Below, piece after piece: positions 41,791 through 50,386 of a stretch of DNA of 61,547 bases; within the stretch, counting starts at the first letter, position 1; each line of letters opens with the position of its first letter. The stretch is from contig CAZMYT010000009.1 of NCBI GenBank assembly GCA_964570565.1, positions 1 through 61,547 on the forward strand. Direction: 5' to 3'. A program made the position numbers and the translations under genes. Below the pieces are notes generated by a model, which was not told the DNA's origin, did no database searches, and saw nothing but the letters and a program-made list of their open reading frames with translations. The DNA comes from W0P28-013 sp964570565 (lineage in GTDB: Bacteria > Bacteroidota > Bacteroidia > Bacteroidales > Paludibacteraceae).

Positions 41791-42237
41791 ATGGAATTAA
41801 AAATGAGAGCAATTGGAATAATCCACACACCATTAACTGACAAGAAAAATACACCGATTCAATCATCTCGATCAGATGTTTTTGGAACCGTAGAAGTTTT
41901 TCCTCAATATCTGGAAGGTTTGGAAGGGATTGAAGCGTTTTCTCATATCTATCTGCTTTACGGATTCCACCAGTCAGATCAAGAAATATCTCTTAAAGTA
42001 AAGCCATTTCTTGATGATCAGTATCATGGGGTATTTGCTACTAGATACCCCAATCGCCCAAACCCAATAGGGTTTTCTGTGGTTCAACTTGTAGCCAGGC
42101 AAGCAAATCTGCTCGAGTTTAAAGGCGCAGATATGTTAGACGGAACTCCATTATTGGATATCAAACCCTACATTCCCGATTTTGACGTATTCTCTGTCGA
42201 TAAAATCGGATGGTATCAACACCGCAAGAAGTTGTAA
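41791..42237 (+). CDS. trmO: tRNA (t6A37) methyltransferase TrmO-like
   Basis: A 148-residue protein of the TsaA/TrmO family: IGIIHTPLTDKKNTPIQSSR at the start, EGIEAFSHIYLLYGFHQS near 44-61, and FATRYPNRPNPIGFSVVQL near 80-98. Full-length TrmO adds a methyl group to t6A37 of tRNA using SAM; this single-domain version is the short archaeal/anaerobe form, which may act on other substrates. Starts four bases after the DUF364 stop. Confidence 0.85.
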   Translation: MELKMRAIGIIHTPLTDKKNTPIQSSRSDVFGTVEVFPQYLEGLEGIEAFSHIYLLYGFHQSDQEISLKVKPFLDDQYHGVFATRYPNRPNPIGFSVVQLVARQANLLEFKGADMLDGTPLLDIKPYIPDFDVFSVDKIGWYQHRKKL

Positions 42238-42316
42238 TTCAGAACCCGATGATTTTTTCTGGTTAGTCTTTTCTGGATAGACAATTAGCCAAGGACAAGT
42301 TTAAAAAGGAATCTTT

Positions 42317-43069
42317 ATGCAAAATTTTGTTATCGCTCTCCAAAATGATTTATTAGCAGTAATCGTGCTAGTTGCATTAATATTTACAGCTGTCATGTCA
42401 GTTTATTATATTTTTAAATCCAATCGTGAAATAACCTCCATCGGTTTTTACCGATTATTACTGCCCCTACTAGCACTGCTTGGGATTCCAGCCGCTTTGG
42501 ATTTGATTCAGACCTTAGGATATATAAAATTTCTTGCAGGCTTTGTTTTTATGGTTTTTATATTGAATCTTCTACTCCCCTTAGTCGATTACTTGCGCAA
42601 AACCCCCGTTGAAAATCCAAGGAATTGGATTATTTGGTCAACACCAGTCTTGGTGGCTGCCGGACTTGTCGTAGCGGGCTATTTAACCTATGTGGAGGCA
42701 ACTGCTCATTTGGTCGAGTGTGGTGTAGCAATCCCCGGTTGTGTATCTGTGCAGACAAGTTCTTATGCAAAGTTGTTTGGGTTTTTGCCGATTGCCCTGC
42801 TAGGCGTGGCTGGATACATTGTTATTTTGGCAACCTGGATTTTGCAGAAATTCGTTGCCCACAACAAAAAAGACCTTCTAAGCTTGGTTCTTTGGGGTGT
42901 ATGTATGTTTGGCGTTTTATTTTCAACCTATTTGACTTATCTTGAGGCTTTTGTCATTCATGCTACCTGTTCATGGTGTATCTTATCTGCAGTATTGATG
43001 ATTCTCCTATTATGGGTTTCAACACCCAAAGCTCAGAACTATTTCTATGAAAACGAACCGGAGAGTTAA
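42317..43069 (+). CDS. Vitamin K epoxide reductase-type membrane oxidoreductase
   Basis: A 250-residue membrane protein with about six to seven membrane segments. The VKOR part is at residues about 105-240, with the loop cysteines in LVECGVAIPGCVSVQTSSYA near 132-150 and the active pair HATCSWCILSA near 216. VKOR-like proteins make disulfides with a quinone and pass them to an external thioredoxin; the secreted thioredoxin at 32681-34126 is the likely partner. The first 100 residues are extra hydrophobic segments. An AAAAAGGAA site precedes the start. Confidence 0.85.
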   Translation: MQNFVIALQNDLLAVIVLVALIFTAVMSVYYIFKSNREITSIGFYRLLLPLLALLGIPAALDLIQTLGYIKFLAGFVFMVFILNLLLPLVDYLRKTPVENPRNWIIWSTPVLVAAGLVVAGYLTYVEATAHLVECGVAIPGCVSVQTSSYAKLFGFLPIALLGVAGYIVILATWILQKFVAHNKKDLLSLVLWGVCMFGVLFSTYLTYLEAFVIHATCSWCILSAVLMILLLWVSTPKAQNYFYENEPES

Positions 43070-43138
43070 TAACAAAATTTTATAGGCTTGGCATAAACAA
43101 CAAAATAATACCAAATATCTAGTTGTTGAAAGGTTTTT

Positions 43139-44422
43139 ATGAACATCGAAAATGAAGTGGACAAAACTTTGAATAATGAAAACGATTCACAAGAACATAT
43201 TACGCAGCACAGCAACATCAAACAGACTATTGGAGTATTGAGCGGTAAGGGAGGAGTCGGGAAATCATTCATTGCCAGCTACCTGGCCTGCAGCCTGGCA
43301 AGAGAAGGTTATAAGGTGGGAGTCTTGGACGCTGACTTCACAGGACCTAGTATTGCCATGTTATTTGGATTGCACGGTCCGGTGCAGACTGGGCAATATA
43401 GTTTTCTGCCACTGGTGAGTCGTTCTGGAGTGAAAGTGATCTCCATGAACCTCCTTTTCGCCAATGAGAACACCCCGGTTATATGGAAAGAGCAATTAGT
43501 CGCAAAAGTAATTGAGGAACTTTGGAAAGAAGTCGAATGGGGAGAGTTGGACTATTTGGTGCTAGATCTGCCGCCTGCGACATCGGAAGTGACCGTTTCA
43601 ATTCTTCAATCCATCCTGTTTACAGGGTCAATCCTGGTTACCACCCCACAAATGCTTGTTACGAAGATTATGAACAAAGTGGTTACAACTCTCAAAAAAA
43701 TAGGAACACCCATAATTGGTATCGTGGAAAACATGGCTTTTTTCATTGATCTTGATTCCAAAAAGAGACAGTATATTTTTGGGCAATGCAATGGACAATC
43801 CGTAGCTAATCTTGCAGGTGTGCCAATTTTGGCTCAAATCCCTCTTGATCCAATGATTTCAAAACTCTGTGATTCAGGAAATGTGGAAGACATAGTATTG
43901 GATGAAGAACCAGAAATGATGGAAACCTTTTATGAATCCATTGAGAATAATGAGAAAGCAGAACCACCCATCCAAACCGGAAATTCAGAAGAAGGACCGA
44001 TCATTGTTGGGCAACAGAGTCATTCTCAAAGTTCGTTTTCTGATGTTGTGTTAGGGTTGATTCGAGCCAAAGAAAACATGGGTGTACTCGACGAACCAGA
44101 CGCTCAGGGATATTTCCTCGGAAGCTGTGGTGATCGAATGCAAATAGACCTGCGTTTATCTGATGGGAAGATTCAAGAAGCTAAATTCCTGGCTGATGGT
44201 TGTGGCGCAACAATCGCATGCGGGAGCATGATTACCAAAATGGCTTGTTCAAAAACACTTGACGCAGCCAATCTCATTACACAAGAAGAATTATTATCCG
44301 CTTTGGATGGTTTACCGGAAGATCACATTCACTGCGCTGAACTGGCAGTCATGACTCTTCGTGAGGCGGTAATCGATGCTATTGAAGGGCATGGAAAACT
44401 TAAAAGAAAGGATCATGGATAA
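43139..44422 (+). CDS. Mrp/NBP35-type ATPase fused to an IscU-like scaffold
   Basis: A 427-residue fusion. Residues 30-270 are an Mrp-type ATPase with Walker A SGKGGVGKSF near 36 and DLPPATSEVTV near 142. Where Mrp proteins carry a CxxC cluster-binding pair after ENM(x)F, this one has ENMAFFIDLDSKKRQYIFGQ with no cysteine pair. Residues about 315-420 are IscU-like: LGSCGDRM, LADGCGATIAC and IHCAELAV give all three scaffold cysteines. I infer that the fused scaffold replaces the lost ATPase cluster site. A MIP18 domain is absent, but a separate MIP18 protein is encoded at 37175. Confidence 0.85.
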   Translation: MNIENEVDKTLNNENDSQEHITQHSNIKQTIGVLSGKGGVGKSFIASYLACSLAREGYKVGVLDADFTGPSIAMLFGLHGPVQTGQYSFLPLVSRSGVKVISMNLLFANENTPVIWKEQLVAKVIEELWKEVEWGELDYLVLDLPPATSEVTVSILQSILFTGSILVTTPQMLVTKIMNKVVTTLKKIGTPIIGIVENMAFFIDLDSKKRQYIFGQCNGQSVANLAGVPILAQIPLDPMISKLCDSGNVEDIVLDEEPEMMETFYESIENNEKAEPPIQTGNSEEGPIIVGQQSHSQSSFSDVVLGLIRAKENMGVLDEPDAQGYFLGSCGDRMQIDLRLSDGKIQEAKFLADGCGATIACGSMITKMACSKTLDAANLITQEELLSALDGLPEDHIHCAELAVMTLREAVIDAIEGHGKLKRKDHG

Positions 44423-44777
44423 ATTTTTTATTACCCAAACTATCCAAAAAGAATGATGTATTGAATAAACAAGAAGAATTAGACACCAGGATAGTTTCTT
44501 GTGCAACAATAATTAGTAATAGTAATCAAGCCCTTATGAATAATCAGCCAGTCATCTGCATTCCGTGAACAATTTTTAGAAACGCACCAGTGAGTATTGA
44601 AAAATCCAGGTTAGTCACTAACCATTACGTGAAGCGTAAACAAAATTTTTACAAATGGGATTAATGAAAGGAGGCTAAATTTCCGAAACCGAATATTCTG
44701 AAAATCGATAAAAGCCAAAAAACACATTGCATGGTTGTCAAGACCAATTTTATATTAATCCAAAAAGGAGAATTACG
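44423..44777 (+). promoter_or_regulatory. Intergenic regulatory region of the peroxiredoxin gene
   Basis: This 355-base gap has no protein gene. It contains the perfect palindrome GGTTAGTCACTAACC (44609-44623), followed at once by TTACG-N5-CGTAA (44625-44639), about 140 bases before the peroxiredoxin start. Both look like operator sites. The GGAG ahead of 44778 is the ribosome site; another AAAGGAGG at about 44669 has no frame of note. Confidence 0.45.
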
Positions 44778-45500
44778 ATGGATACAACAGTTGGAACCGC
44801 AACAAACTCAATACCTCGCATCGGCGAAAAAGCCCCTGAGTTCAAAGCAATTACAACTCAGGGTACGATCAATTTCCCAGGAGATTACAGTGGCAGTTGG
44901 GTGATTTTGTTCAGTCACCCGGCCGATTTCACTCCGGTATGCACCTCTGAGTTTATGACCTTTGCCTCAATGGAAGATAAGTTTGCCAAGGCAAACACCA
45001 AACTGGTGGGTCTTTCGGTGGACGGACTTTACAGCCACATCGCCTGGCTTCGCACCATCAAGGACAAAATCGAATATAAGGGAATGAAGAATGTTGAAGT
45101 TAAATTCCCCTTGATCGAAGATATCACCATGGAAGTGGCACACAAGTATGGCATGATTCAACCTGGGGAAAGCAATACCAAGGCAGTGCGTGCGGTTTTT
45201 GTGATCGATCCAAAGGGGATTATTCGCACGATCATCTATTATCCCCTGAGCCTGGGAAGAAACTTTGAAGAATTGTATCGGGTAGTCATCGCCCTCCAGA
45301 CAGCAGATGCCTTTTCGATTGCGACACCCGCCGACTGGCAACCTGGTGATGAAGTAATCGTCCCCACTGCAGGCTCTTGTGGTGTTGCGAAAGACCGTAT
45401 GGAAGGTAAAGAGGGTGAGATGCACTGCTACGACTGGTTCTTCTGCACAAAGAAGCTTGATAAAGAGACGATCATGGAGAAAATCATTCGAAAAGATTAA
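44778..45500 (+). CDS. Peroxiredoxin (Prx6-like)
   Basis: A 240-residue AhpC/TSA peroxiredoxin. The peroxidatic cysteine is in SHPADFTPVCTSEF near residue 47-56, with the conserved arginine later in the fold. The long C-terminal arm contains two more cysteines (MHCYDWFFCTKK near 215-225), as in thermophile and archaeal Prx6-like enzymes. It removes hydrogen peroxide and organic peroxides. Start at 44778 after AAAAAGGAG; the frame extends upstream without a site. It fits an oxygen-protection role for the Fe-S proteins encoded upstream. Confidence 0.93.
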   Translation: MDTTVGTATNSIPRIGEKAPEFKAITTQGTINFPGDYSGSWVILFSHPADFTPVCTSEFMTFASMEDKFAKANTKLVGLSVDGLYSHIAWLRTIKDKIEYKGMKNVEVKFPLIEDITMEVAHKYGMIQPGESNTKAVRAVFVIDPKGIIRTIIYYPLSLGRNFEELYRVVIALQTADAFSIATPADWQPGDEVIVPTAGSCGVAKDRMEGKEGEMHCYDWFFCTKKLDKETIMEKIIRKD

Positions 45501-45533
45501 TCCTCATAACTTATTCGTATACAAAACATACAA

Positions 45534-45566
45534 AACAAACCCTCATTTGAGATGAGGGTTTGTTTA
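45534..45566. terminator. Bidirectional terminator between peroxiredoxin and regulator
   Basis: Inverted arms AAACAAACCTCA and TGAGGGTTTGTTT (one bulged base) with A-runs on the left and T-runs on the right. It lies between the convergent peroxiredoxin and XRE-cupin genes and fits a rho-independent terminator for both. Confidence 0.75.
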
Positions 45567-45589
45567 GAAAATGCTGTTATGAAACCTTC

Positions 45590-46267
45590 TTATTTACCTT
45601 CAAAATTATAAAAATGTTTTTTACTTTGTTCAATGAACCCACATGCCGGAGTCATTACCAGGAGAAGTTGGGATTCACCATCATTGATGTTTTCCCAGTG
45701 GTGAACCAATTGTGCTGAAAATAAAAGGCTATCTCCAGGGGTCAAAATGTATTCGATCTCCCTGACGGAATATGAAATTTTCCCGGTAAGGCAGTAAACG
45801 AATTCATAACCACTATGTAATAGGGATCTCCCCCCACTCGTTGCGAATTTCTCCATTGTAACAATAAAGGGTTCCAGGGTACTGCTTGATAAACCCTTGC
45901 CAAGGTTATTGATGATGGATTTCTCATTGAGTGTTTGTGGACGTTGATCTTGTTTTGTGTATACAACTGGTGTGATCGGCTCGATGGGTTCGAAGAAGTC
46001 TTTGATTGGCACATTCATTGCTGTTGCAAGACGTTGCAATGTGGAAATGGATGGTGAGTTCTTGCCTTTCTCAATAAGACTGAGTGTATTGATGTTAAGT
46101 TCGCTAATTTCTGCGGCCTGTTTTAAAGTCCACCCTTTTAATCCACGTATTTCGCGAATTTTCATGCCTAACTGCTCATCCCCTGAATTTGAAACATTAT
46201 TTGAGTGAGAATCATCTGTATCGATTTCGATTTTTTCGCTACTTGAACCAACTTTTTGAGCTGACAT
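45590..46267 (-). CDS. XRE-cupin transcriptional regulator
   Basis: A 225-residue regulator. Residues about 42-95 are an XRE helix-turn-helix (GWTLKQAAEISELNINTLSL, then IEKGKNSPSISTLQRL), and 150-215 form a cupin (GYEFVYCLTGKISYSVREIE). The recognition helix is almost the same as that of the fusion at 31644-32675, so the two probably share target sites. The start at 46267 follows GGAGG; an earlier start at 46291 has none. The palindrome TTACTA-N3-TAGTAA at 46295-46309 lies just upstream and suggests autoregulation. The inducing ligand is unknown. Confidence 0.88.
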   Translation of the reverse strand: MSAQKVGSSSEKIEIDTDDSHSNNVSNSGDEQLGMKIREIRGLKGWTLKQAAEISELNINTLSLIEKGKNSPSISTLQRLATAMNVPIKDFFEPIEPITPVVYTKQDQRPQTLNEKSIINNLGKGLSSSTLEPFIVTMEKFATSGGRSLLHSGYEFVYCLTGKISYSVREIEYILTPGDSLLFSAQLVHHWENINDGESQLLLVMTPACGFIEQSKKHFYNFEGK

Positions 46268-46294
46268 AACATCCTCCGTTAAAATACACACGAT

Positions 46295-46309
46295 TTACTA
46301 ATATAGTAA
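46295..46309. promoter_or_regulatory. Candidate operator upstream of XRE-cupin gene
   Basis: TTACTA-N3-TAGTAA is a perfect palindrome 28 bases ahead of the regulator start. Further TTTTACT half-sites follow at about 46337 and 46357. Related half-sites lie upstream of osmC at 31166-31181. Confidence 0.5.
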
Positions 46310-46467
46310 GGTTTTTACAGCAAAAAGTCAATACATTTTACTATTATATGTGTAATTTTACTAAAATATTGTTTTTTATTTGATAAACTACTCTTCCTTT
46401 ATGATCTCGTTAATATTTCTCTTCTCATTTTTTAACCGTGCAAAAATATAGGTGCATTATTATGGAA

Positions 46468-46929
46468 TCAGGTGCCTAAGTGTACGCCCTTGAACTGACA
46501 CCCAAAACTGGCCGGCCTTCCCAGCATGGTCCAGGATAATCGCTCGACTACAGCCCACCAAATTTCTGGTACTTTGTGCCATCTGGCCCCTTCCACTCCC
46601 TTGGGAATATCCGGATCGGATGCGTTCATTTTAGTAAGGGTACTATCTGGATTGATTGCTACCGACGTGTAAACCACACTGTAAATCGGTCCAAGCGTTG
46701 CCAGCGAAAGCATCATTCCCCAGCCACACCTTGACGGTTCAACCGTCTTTGCAGCATCAATCCGGCCAGCAATAAAAACGAAATAGGTCATCCCTTCAGG
46801 AACACCTGCAACTGACATGGGTTGGTTGGCCTTGTAGCTTATAAATACCAACCCAAGGCAAATCATTAAAAATACTGCTTTTCCAAATATCTTCATTATG
46901 AACATGAAAAATCTAGCAATCATTCTCAC
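46468..46929 (-). CDS. Unknown membrane protein, copy 2
   Basis: A 153-residue relative of the protein at 26905-27351: a membrane segment at about 12-34 (KAVFLMICLGLVFISYKANQ), the shared CGWGMMLSLATLGPIYSVVY block, PDSTL and PDIP segments, and WAVVERLSWTMLG before a final cysteine. No known family. It begins with GTG overlapping the stop of the upstream gene (GTGA), so it is translationally coupled to the replication-relaxation-like protein. Confidence 0.7.
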   Translation of the reverse strand: MRMIARFFMFIMKIFGKAVFLMICLGLVFISYKANQPMSVAGVPEGMTYFVFIAGRIDAAKTVEPSRCGWGMMLSLATLGPIYSVVYTSVAINPDSTLTKMNASDPDIPKGVEGARWHKVPEIWWAVVERLSWTMLGRPASFGCQFKGVHLGT

Positions 46930-48377
46930 TCTTCTTTTCGATTTTGTCGTGATGGGTATTTTTCACGCGCAAAATCCAGATCAAACGCATAAAGATGAAT
47001 AGCCTCCAACACCCAGGTCAGCGCTTTTTCCGCATGGTCGGGTTCTCCGCTTGGAACATATCCCTCCTCTCCACGCAGCATTTCCCAATCAGAAATGGTG
47101 ACTACGGGATAAATCTCTGAACGGCTGTCTCCAAAAGAAGGGACCTCAACCTTCACCTTGAGCGGACCGCCACGTCCAAAGTTGAAATACCTTAGAAAGA
47201 CATCCCAGTAAAAGCGCGTCATGTTGTCCCTGAAGAATGGCAATGCCTGTCTTTGACTAAAGAGTACTTTCTTGTACCCCGCCTGGAGTTGATCAAATAA
47301 TGCCTTGTTTTGATGCATGTGCAGAAAACGATACAGGAGCATTATGGAAGTCCCCGGATAAGCAGATTCACGTTCAACAGGACCACCCTTGTAATGCGAT
47401 CCGTCGTAGATCACTTCCATCATTTGGAAAAACTGATAACGGTTTTCTTTCACCTTCCCTTCCAGCTTCCCGATTTCGGATTCCATGATGCCCATCACCA
47501 TGTTCAGTTCGCTCATGTCCGCTGGCATCCGCCGGGCAAAATTCGGGACAGCAGTAACCGGGGGAATTGAGCTTTCCTTTGAGGAAGGTAGTTCTGGTTG
47601 GAACATGGCTGCCGGCTCCATGAGCTGAAAAGAGTCAACACTCTCCCATTCGGGACTCTGCATAAATGTTCCGATCTCCTTCCAGTATAGCTCAAATGGG
47701 ATGGAACCATTTTTCTTCTTCAAAGCACAAAGTACCTGCTGCCAGACCGAGATTGTCTTACCGTCATTCGCCGCCAGGGCGAATAGGATCCGTACCTTTT
47801 GATCAATCTCGTTACCGGCTGGAGAATTGAAGAACAAACACAGGCGTTCCAGTTTATCTGAAATCCTGGGCACGTCATTGAGGCGTGCCTGCTGCTCCAT
47901 CTCAAAGAGGAGCGTGTTATCAATCAATACGTCCGCACGAATATTGCGTAATCCGCTAAAGGGTAGAACTTTCTCCAACTCGGTTTTTCTGCCTTGTTGG
48001 TAGGCAGCGATGAATACCTGCATTTCCATCAAGGCATGGGCTGCCTCGACAGGGTCATCGAGTTTCGGTGCTTTACGTGGATTTTCATCCAACATCGCCG
48101 CCCCATCCTCGGTGAGTACAAAGGCTGCGTAAGGTCTGCCCCGCTGTCCCGGCATCGTTAAATTGATTGTCCTCAATGCGGGTGCCAATCCACCTGGTGG
48201 TTCGGTCAGGATCTTTAAGGCATCCCGAACTGGATGCTGTCCCAGACCGGTCAGGATTTCAACCTGCTCTCCCGTGGCAATTCCGCGGTGGGAAAAGCAA
48301 TTTAGAATTTGGATTAAGCGCTCAGATTGGTCATGTGTGTCAATCCAGCGGTCGATAGGTTTCTGATTCTCTCTCAT
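46926..48377 (-). CDS. Replication-relaxation-like DNA-binding protein
   Basis: A 483-residue protein. The N-terminus is a winged helix (LIQILNCFSHRGIATGEQVE, then LTEDGAAML near residue 110), followed by a segment with RADVLIDNTLLFEMEQQARL near 165-185 that resembles the PD-(D/E)xK-like core of replication-relaxation proteins of actinobacterial and Chloroflexi mobile elements. The C-terminal half is of unknown type. These proteins are thought to act in plasmid or ICE replication or transfer initiation. Similarity is judged by pattern only, so the family is tentative. Confidence 0.55.
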   Translation of the reverse strand: MRENQKPIDRWIDTHDQSERLIQILNCFSHRGIATGEQVEILTGLGQHPVRDALKILTEPPGGLAPALRTINLTMPGQRGRPYAAFVLTEDGAAMLDENPRKAPKLDDPVEAAHALMEMQVFIAAYQQGRKTELEKVLPFSGLRNIRADVLIDNTLLFEMEQQARLNDVPRISDKLERLCLFFNSPAGNEIDQKVRILFALAANDGKTISVWQQVLCALKKKNGSIPFELYWKEIGTFMQSPEWESVDSFQLMEPAAMFQPELPSSKESSIPPVTAVPNFARRMPADMSELNMVMGIMESEIGKLEGKVKENRYQFFQMMEVIYDGSHYKGGPVERESAYPGTSIMLLYRFLHMHQNKALFDQLQAGYKKVLFSQRQALPFFRDNMTRFYWDVFLRYFNFGRGGPLKVKVEVPSFGDSRSEIYPVVTISDWEMLRGEEGYVPSGEPDHAEKALTWVLEAIHLYAFDLDFAREKYPSRQNRKEE

Positions 48378-48441
48378 GGTAAAAAATTCACTCCGTAATT
48401 TAAAGACTTGATTAATATGGACTTTAACCGAATTGTTGACC

Positions 48442-48891
48442 CTAATTATTGACGCTGTCTAATCGGTCCTGCAAGTTTCGTAATACCTGCGTCTGTTTCT
48501 GGACCATCTTTTCCAGTCGTTCATTTTCTTTGGTCAAGGCAAAGTTCTTTTGTTCCATCTCATATCTCAAACGAATGTATTGTTTTATTTCAAGGTCACG
48601 GTCAGCTATCTGTTTCTCTACTTCTTTGACGTACGTTAGATCCGTATGATATTTCTTATTCACAATCTCAAGGATCATTTCAGGATACCTGTCGCGAAAT
48701 TGCTGCTTCATATAGTAGATATCCCCGTAGGAAAAGATTAAGTAGTCAATGGCAGCACAGGCAGTGAGGATCAAATGATCCTCAAGCGAAATACCGATCT
48801 CGTCGAAAAATTTACCGAAATGAAATTCGAGTAAGGCTTTCAGTTTTTCAAGATCAGGAATCGTATTATTACTTTTTAGGAATTCATTCAT
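48442..48891 (-). CDS. Coiled-coil hypothetical protein
   Basis: A 149-residue protein: a compact N-terminal part (about 1-90, LKALLEFHFGKFFDEIGISL and YGDIYYMKQQFRDRYPEMIL) and a long C-terminal coiled coil (YVKEVEKQIADRDLEIKQYI through QTQVLRNLQDRLDSVNN). No family recognised. An AAAGGAAG site precedes the start. It lies between the ParM set and the replication-relaxation-like gene. Confidence 0.65.
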   Translation of the reverse strand: MNEFLKSNNTIPDLEKLKALLEFHFGKFFDEIGISLEDHLILTACAAIDYLIFSYGDIYYMKQQFRDRYPEMILEIVNKKYHTDLTYVKEVEKQIADRDLEIKQYIRLRYEMEQKNFALTKENERLEKMVQKQTQVLRNLQDRLDSVNN

Positions 48892-48958
48892 TCTTTACTT
48901 CCTTTTTTGGAGTGGCTCGGAACCGAATGTGGAAAATCTACATTCGGTTCCTTGAGCC

Positions 48959-49195
48959 CTAGATTAACAGATCATTGAGCGCGTCTTCCGCACCGCCCTC
49001 TTCAGCTATGAAGAAGGAGTCATCAGACGGAAGTCCGCCCATTCGCAAGGCAGCTTTGACCGCACGTGCTTTGCACATATACCCTGCCCGATTGAAGAAT
49101 TTGATCAGGTCGTCATCTTCGCCAGAACGCAAACGGAGGTGGATGTGCACAGATATAGCATTTACACCACCATTATGATCATTCTGTAGACTCAT
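48959..49195 (-). CDS. Small ParR-like protein, downstream of ParM
   Basis: A 78-residue protein whose core (AISVHIHLRLRSGEDDDLIK, then CKARAVKAALRM) aligns with the small protein at 50174-50386: both have H-x2-L, G-x-DD-x2-I-x-F and AR-x-V. Its start overlaps the stop of the ParM gene by four bases. The pattern of a strand followed by two helices fits a ribbon-helix-helix adaptor of a type II partition system. The C-terminal tail is acidic (EEGGAEDALNDLL), unlike the other copy. Confidence 0.6.
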   Translation of the reverse strand: MSLQNDHNGGVNAISVHIHLRLRSGEDDDLIKFFNRAGYMCKARAVKAALRMGGLPSDDSFFIAEEGGAEDALNDLLI

Positions 49196-50181
49196 ACTTT
49201 CCTCCGATTAGCCTGTTGCTTGGCCAGCTTATACAATCCCCGACTGATCGAGATCACTGGATCATCGGGAATGTGAACCCTGCCGCTGAATCGTTCAACC
49301 AATAGCTCACGCAGGAGAATGGCTCCCCCACCCACGATGATAAGCTGTGAGAAACGACGCCAGCGCGGTCCCCAGGTCTTTTCAATCTGACCGGTTACTT
49401 CACGCGCCCAGACAGGAATTGCCTGACGCACTTCCAGCTTCGATGCTCGCAATTTAGTGTCTAGTTCACCCAGGGTATGCAGGTTATCCCCATTGAGCAG
49501 TTCCAGCAGCCGGCGTACACCCAGGGTTCGGCCGGCAGTCATAGCCTGAACAACTGTCCGGTCGTTGACCGTTAGGAGTTCCAACGTATTAAAACCAATC
49601 GAGATGATCCCCATCTCCTGGTTGAAATGAGCCCGTCTTTGCGGGATAAACTGCCCTTCATCATCCAGCAGATAATCAAAGAGAGCGCCGGAGGGTTGAC
49701 TGGTCACTTTCACTTCAGCGATCTGGATCGAGCAACGCTGCCCCTCAGCCTCCCATTCATGCTCCCCCACCAACCAGCGCTTGACGTTCTCGGCATTGGC
49801 AGCAGCCTGATCCCCGGATAAAACTTCCAGAGGAAGACCGACGATCAAATTGATGGGAGTATCGATCATCCCGAACTGGTTCATGTAGCGGCTGAGAATG
49901 CCGTACACAATGGCACGGGTTTCAGGAACACCGGTCATGCGTTCGTAGTCCAGATTTTCAATCGGACGTCCCCAGTCATGCGCGCCAGGACCAACGTAGA
50001 AATTCATGCCACCGACTCCCACCTTCATTGGTGGTTTTCGGTTGCGAAACCCAAGTAGCTGGCTAACCTGTTGGCCAGTATCGGCTGCGACGACAGCCTG
50101 AAGTTGAATCCCGCCGTGATCGCCATAGAGCTTATTCGCGCCGGCGCCAAGATCTTCGCCGAAAAAGATAGGCTCACTCAT
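49192..50181 (-). CDS. ParM/Alp-type actin-like ATPase
   Basis: A 329-residue actin-fold protein. The phosphate-1 loop FGEDLGAGANKLYGDHGG opens the protein, IISIGFNTLELLTVNDRTVV near 190 is the second phosphate region, and LIIVGGGAILLRELL near 281 is the adenosine motif. ParM-like proteins form filaments that push plasmid or ICE copies apart. It overlaps the small genes on both sides (eight and four bases), so the three form one partition cassette. Presence on an integrating element suggests it also exists as a circle. Confidence 0.85.
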   Translation of the reverse strand: MSEPIFFGEDLGAGANKLYGDHGGIQLQAVVAADTGQQVSQLLGFRNRKPPMKVGVGGMNFYVGPGAHDWGRPIENLDYERMTGVPETRAIVYGILSRYMNQFGMIDTPINLIVGLPLEVLSGDQAAANAENVKRWLVGEHEWEAEGQRCSIQIAEVKVTSQPSGALFDYLLDDEGQFIPQRRAHFNQEMGIISIGFNTLELLTVNDRTVVQAMTAGRTLGVRRLLELLNGDNLHTLGELDTKLRASKLEVRQAIPVWAREVTGQIEKTWGPRWRRFSQLIIVGGGAILLRELLVERFSGRVHIPDDPVISISRGLYKLAKQQANRRKV

Positions 50182-50386
50182 GGTTCACCTCCACTGACCG
50201 CTTTTCTAGATCGTTTTGGTGAGCTATACTGAGATACGCATCCATGACTTCGCACACCCGCCTGGCTAAGTTGCGCCGGGGTGTGGTTTGAATGAAACGT
50301 ATGAAATTGTCATCCACCCCTGGATAAAGGGTGAAATGGATTGAGAGCACGAGCTTTTCTCTTGCTCGTTTTGATTGGATCGACAT
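50174..50386 (-). CDS. Small ParR-like protein, upstream of ParM
   Basis: A 70-residue protein, KLVLSIHFTLYPGVDDNFIR then NLARRVCEVMDAYLSIAHQ, similar to the small protein on the other side of ParM. It fits a ribbon-helix-helix adaptor (ParR) that binds a centromere site and the ParM filament. It is the first gene of the partition cassette, has an AAGGAGGT site, and the region 50387-50610 upstream is a place to look for its binding sites. Confidence 0.6.
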   Translation of the reverse strand: MSIQSKRAREKLVLSIHFTLYPGVDDNFIRFIQTTPRRNLARRVCEVMDAYLSIAHQNDLEKRSVEVNHE

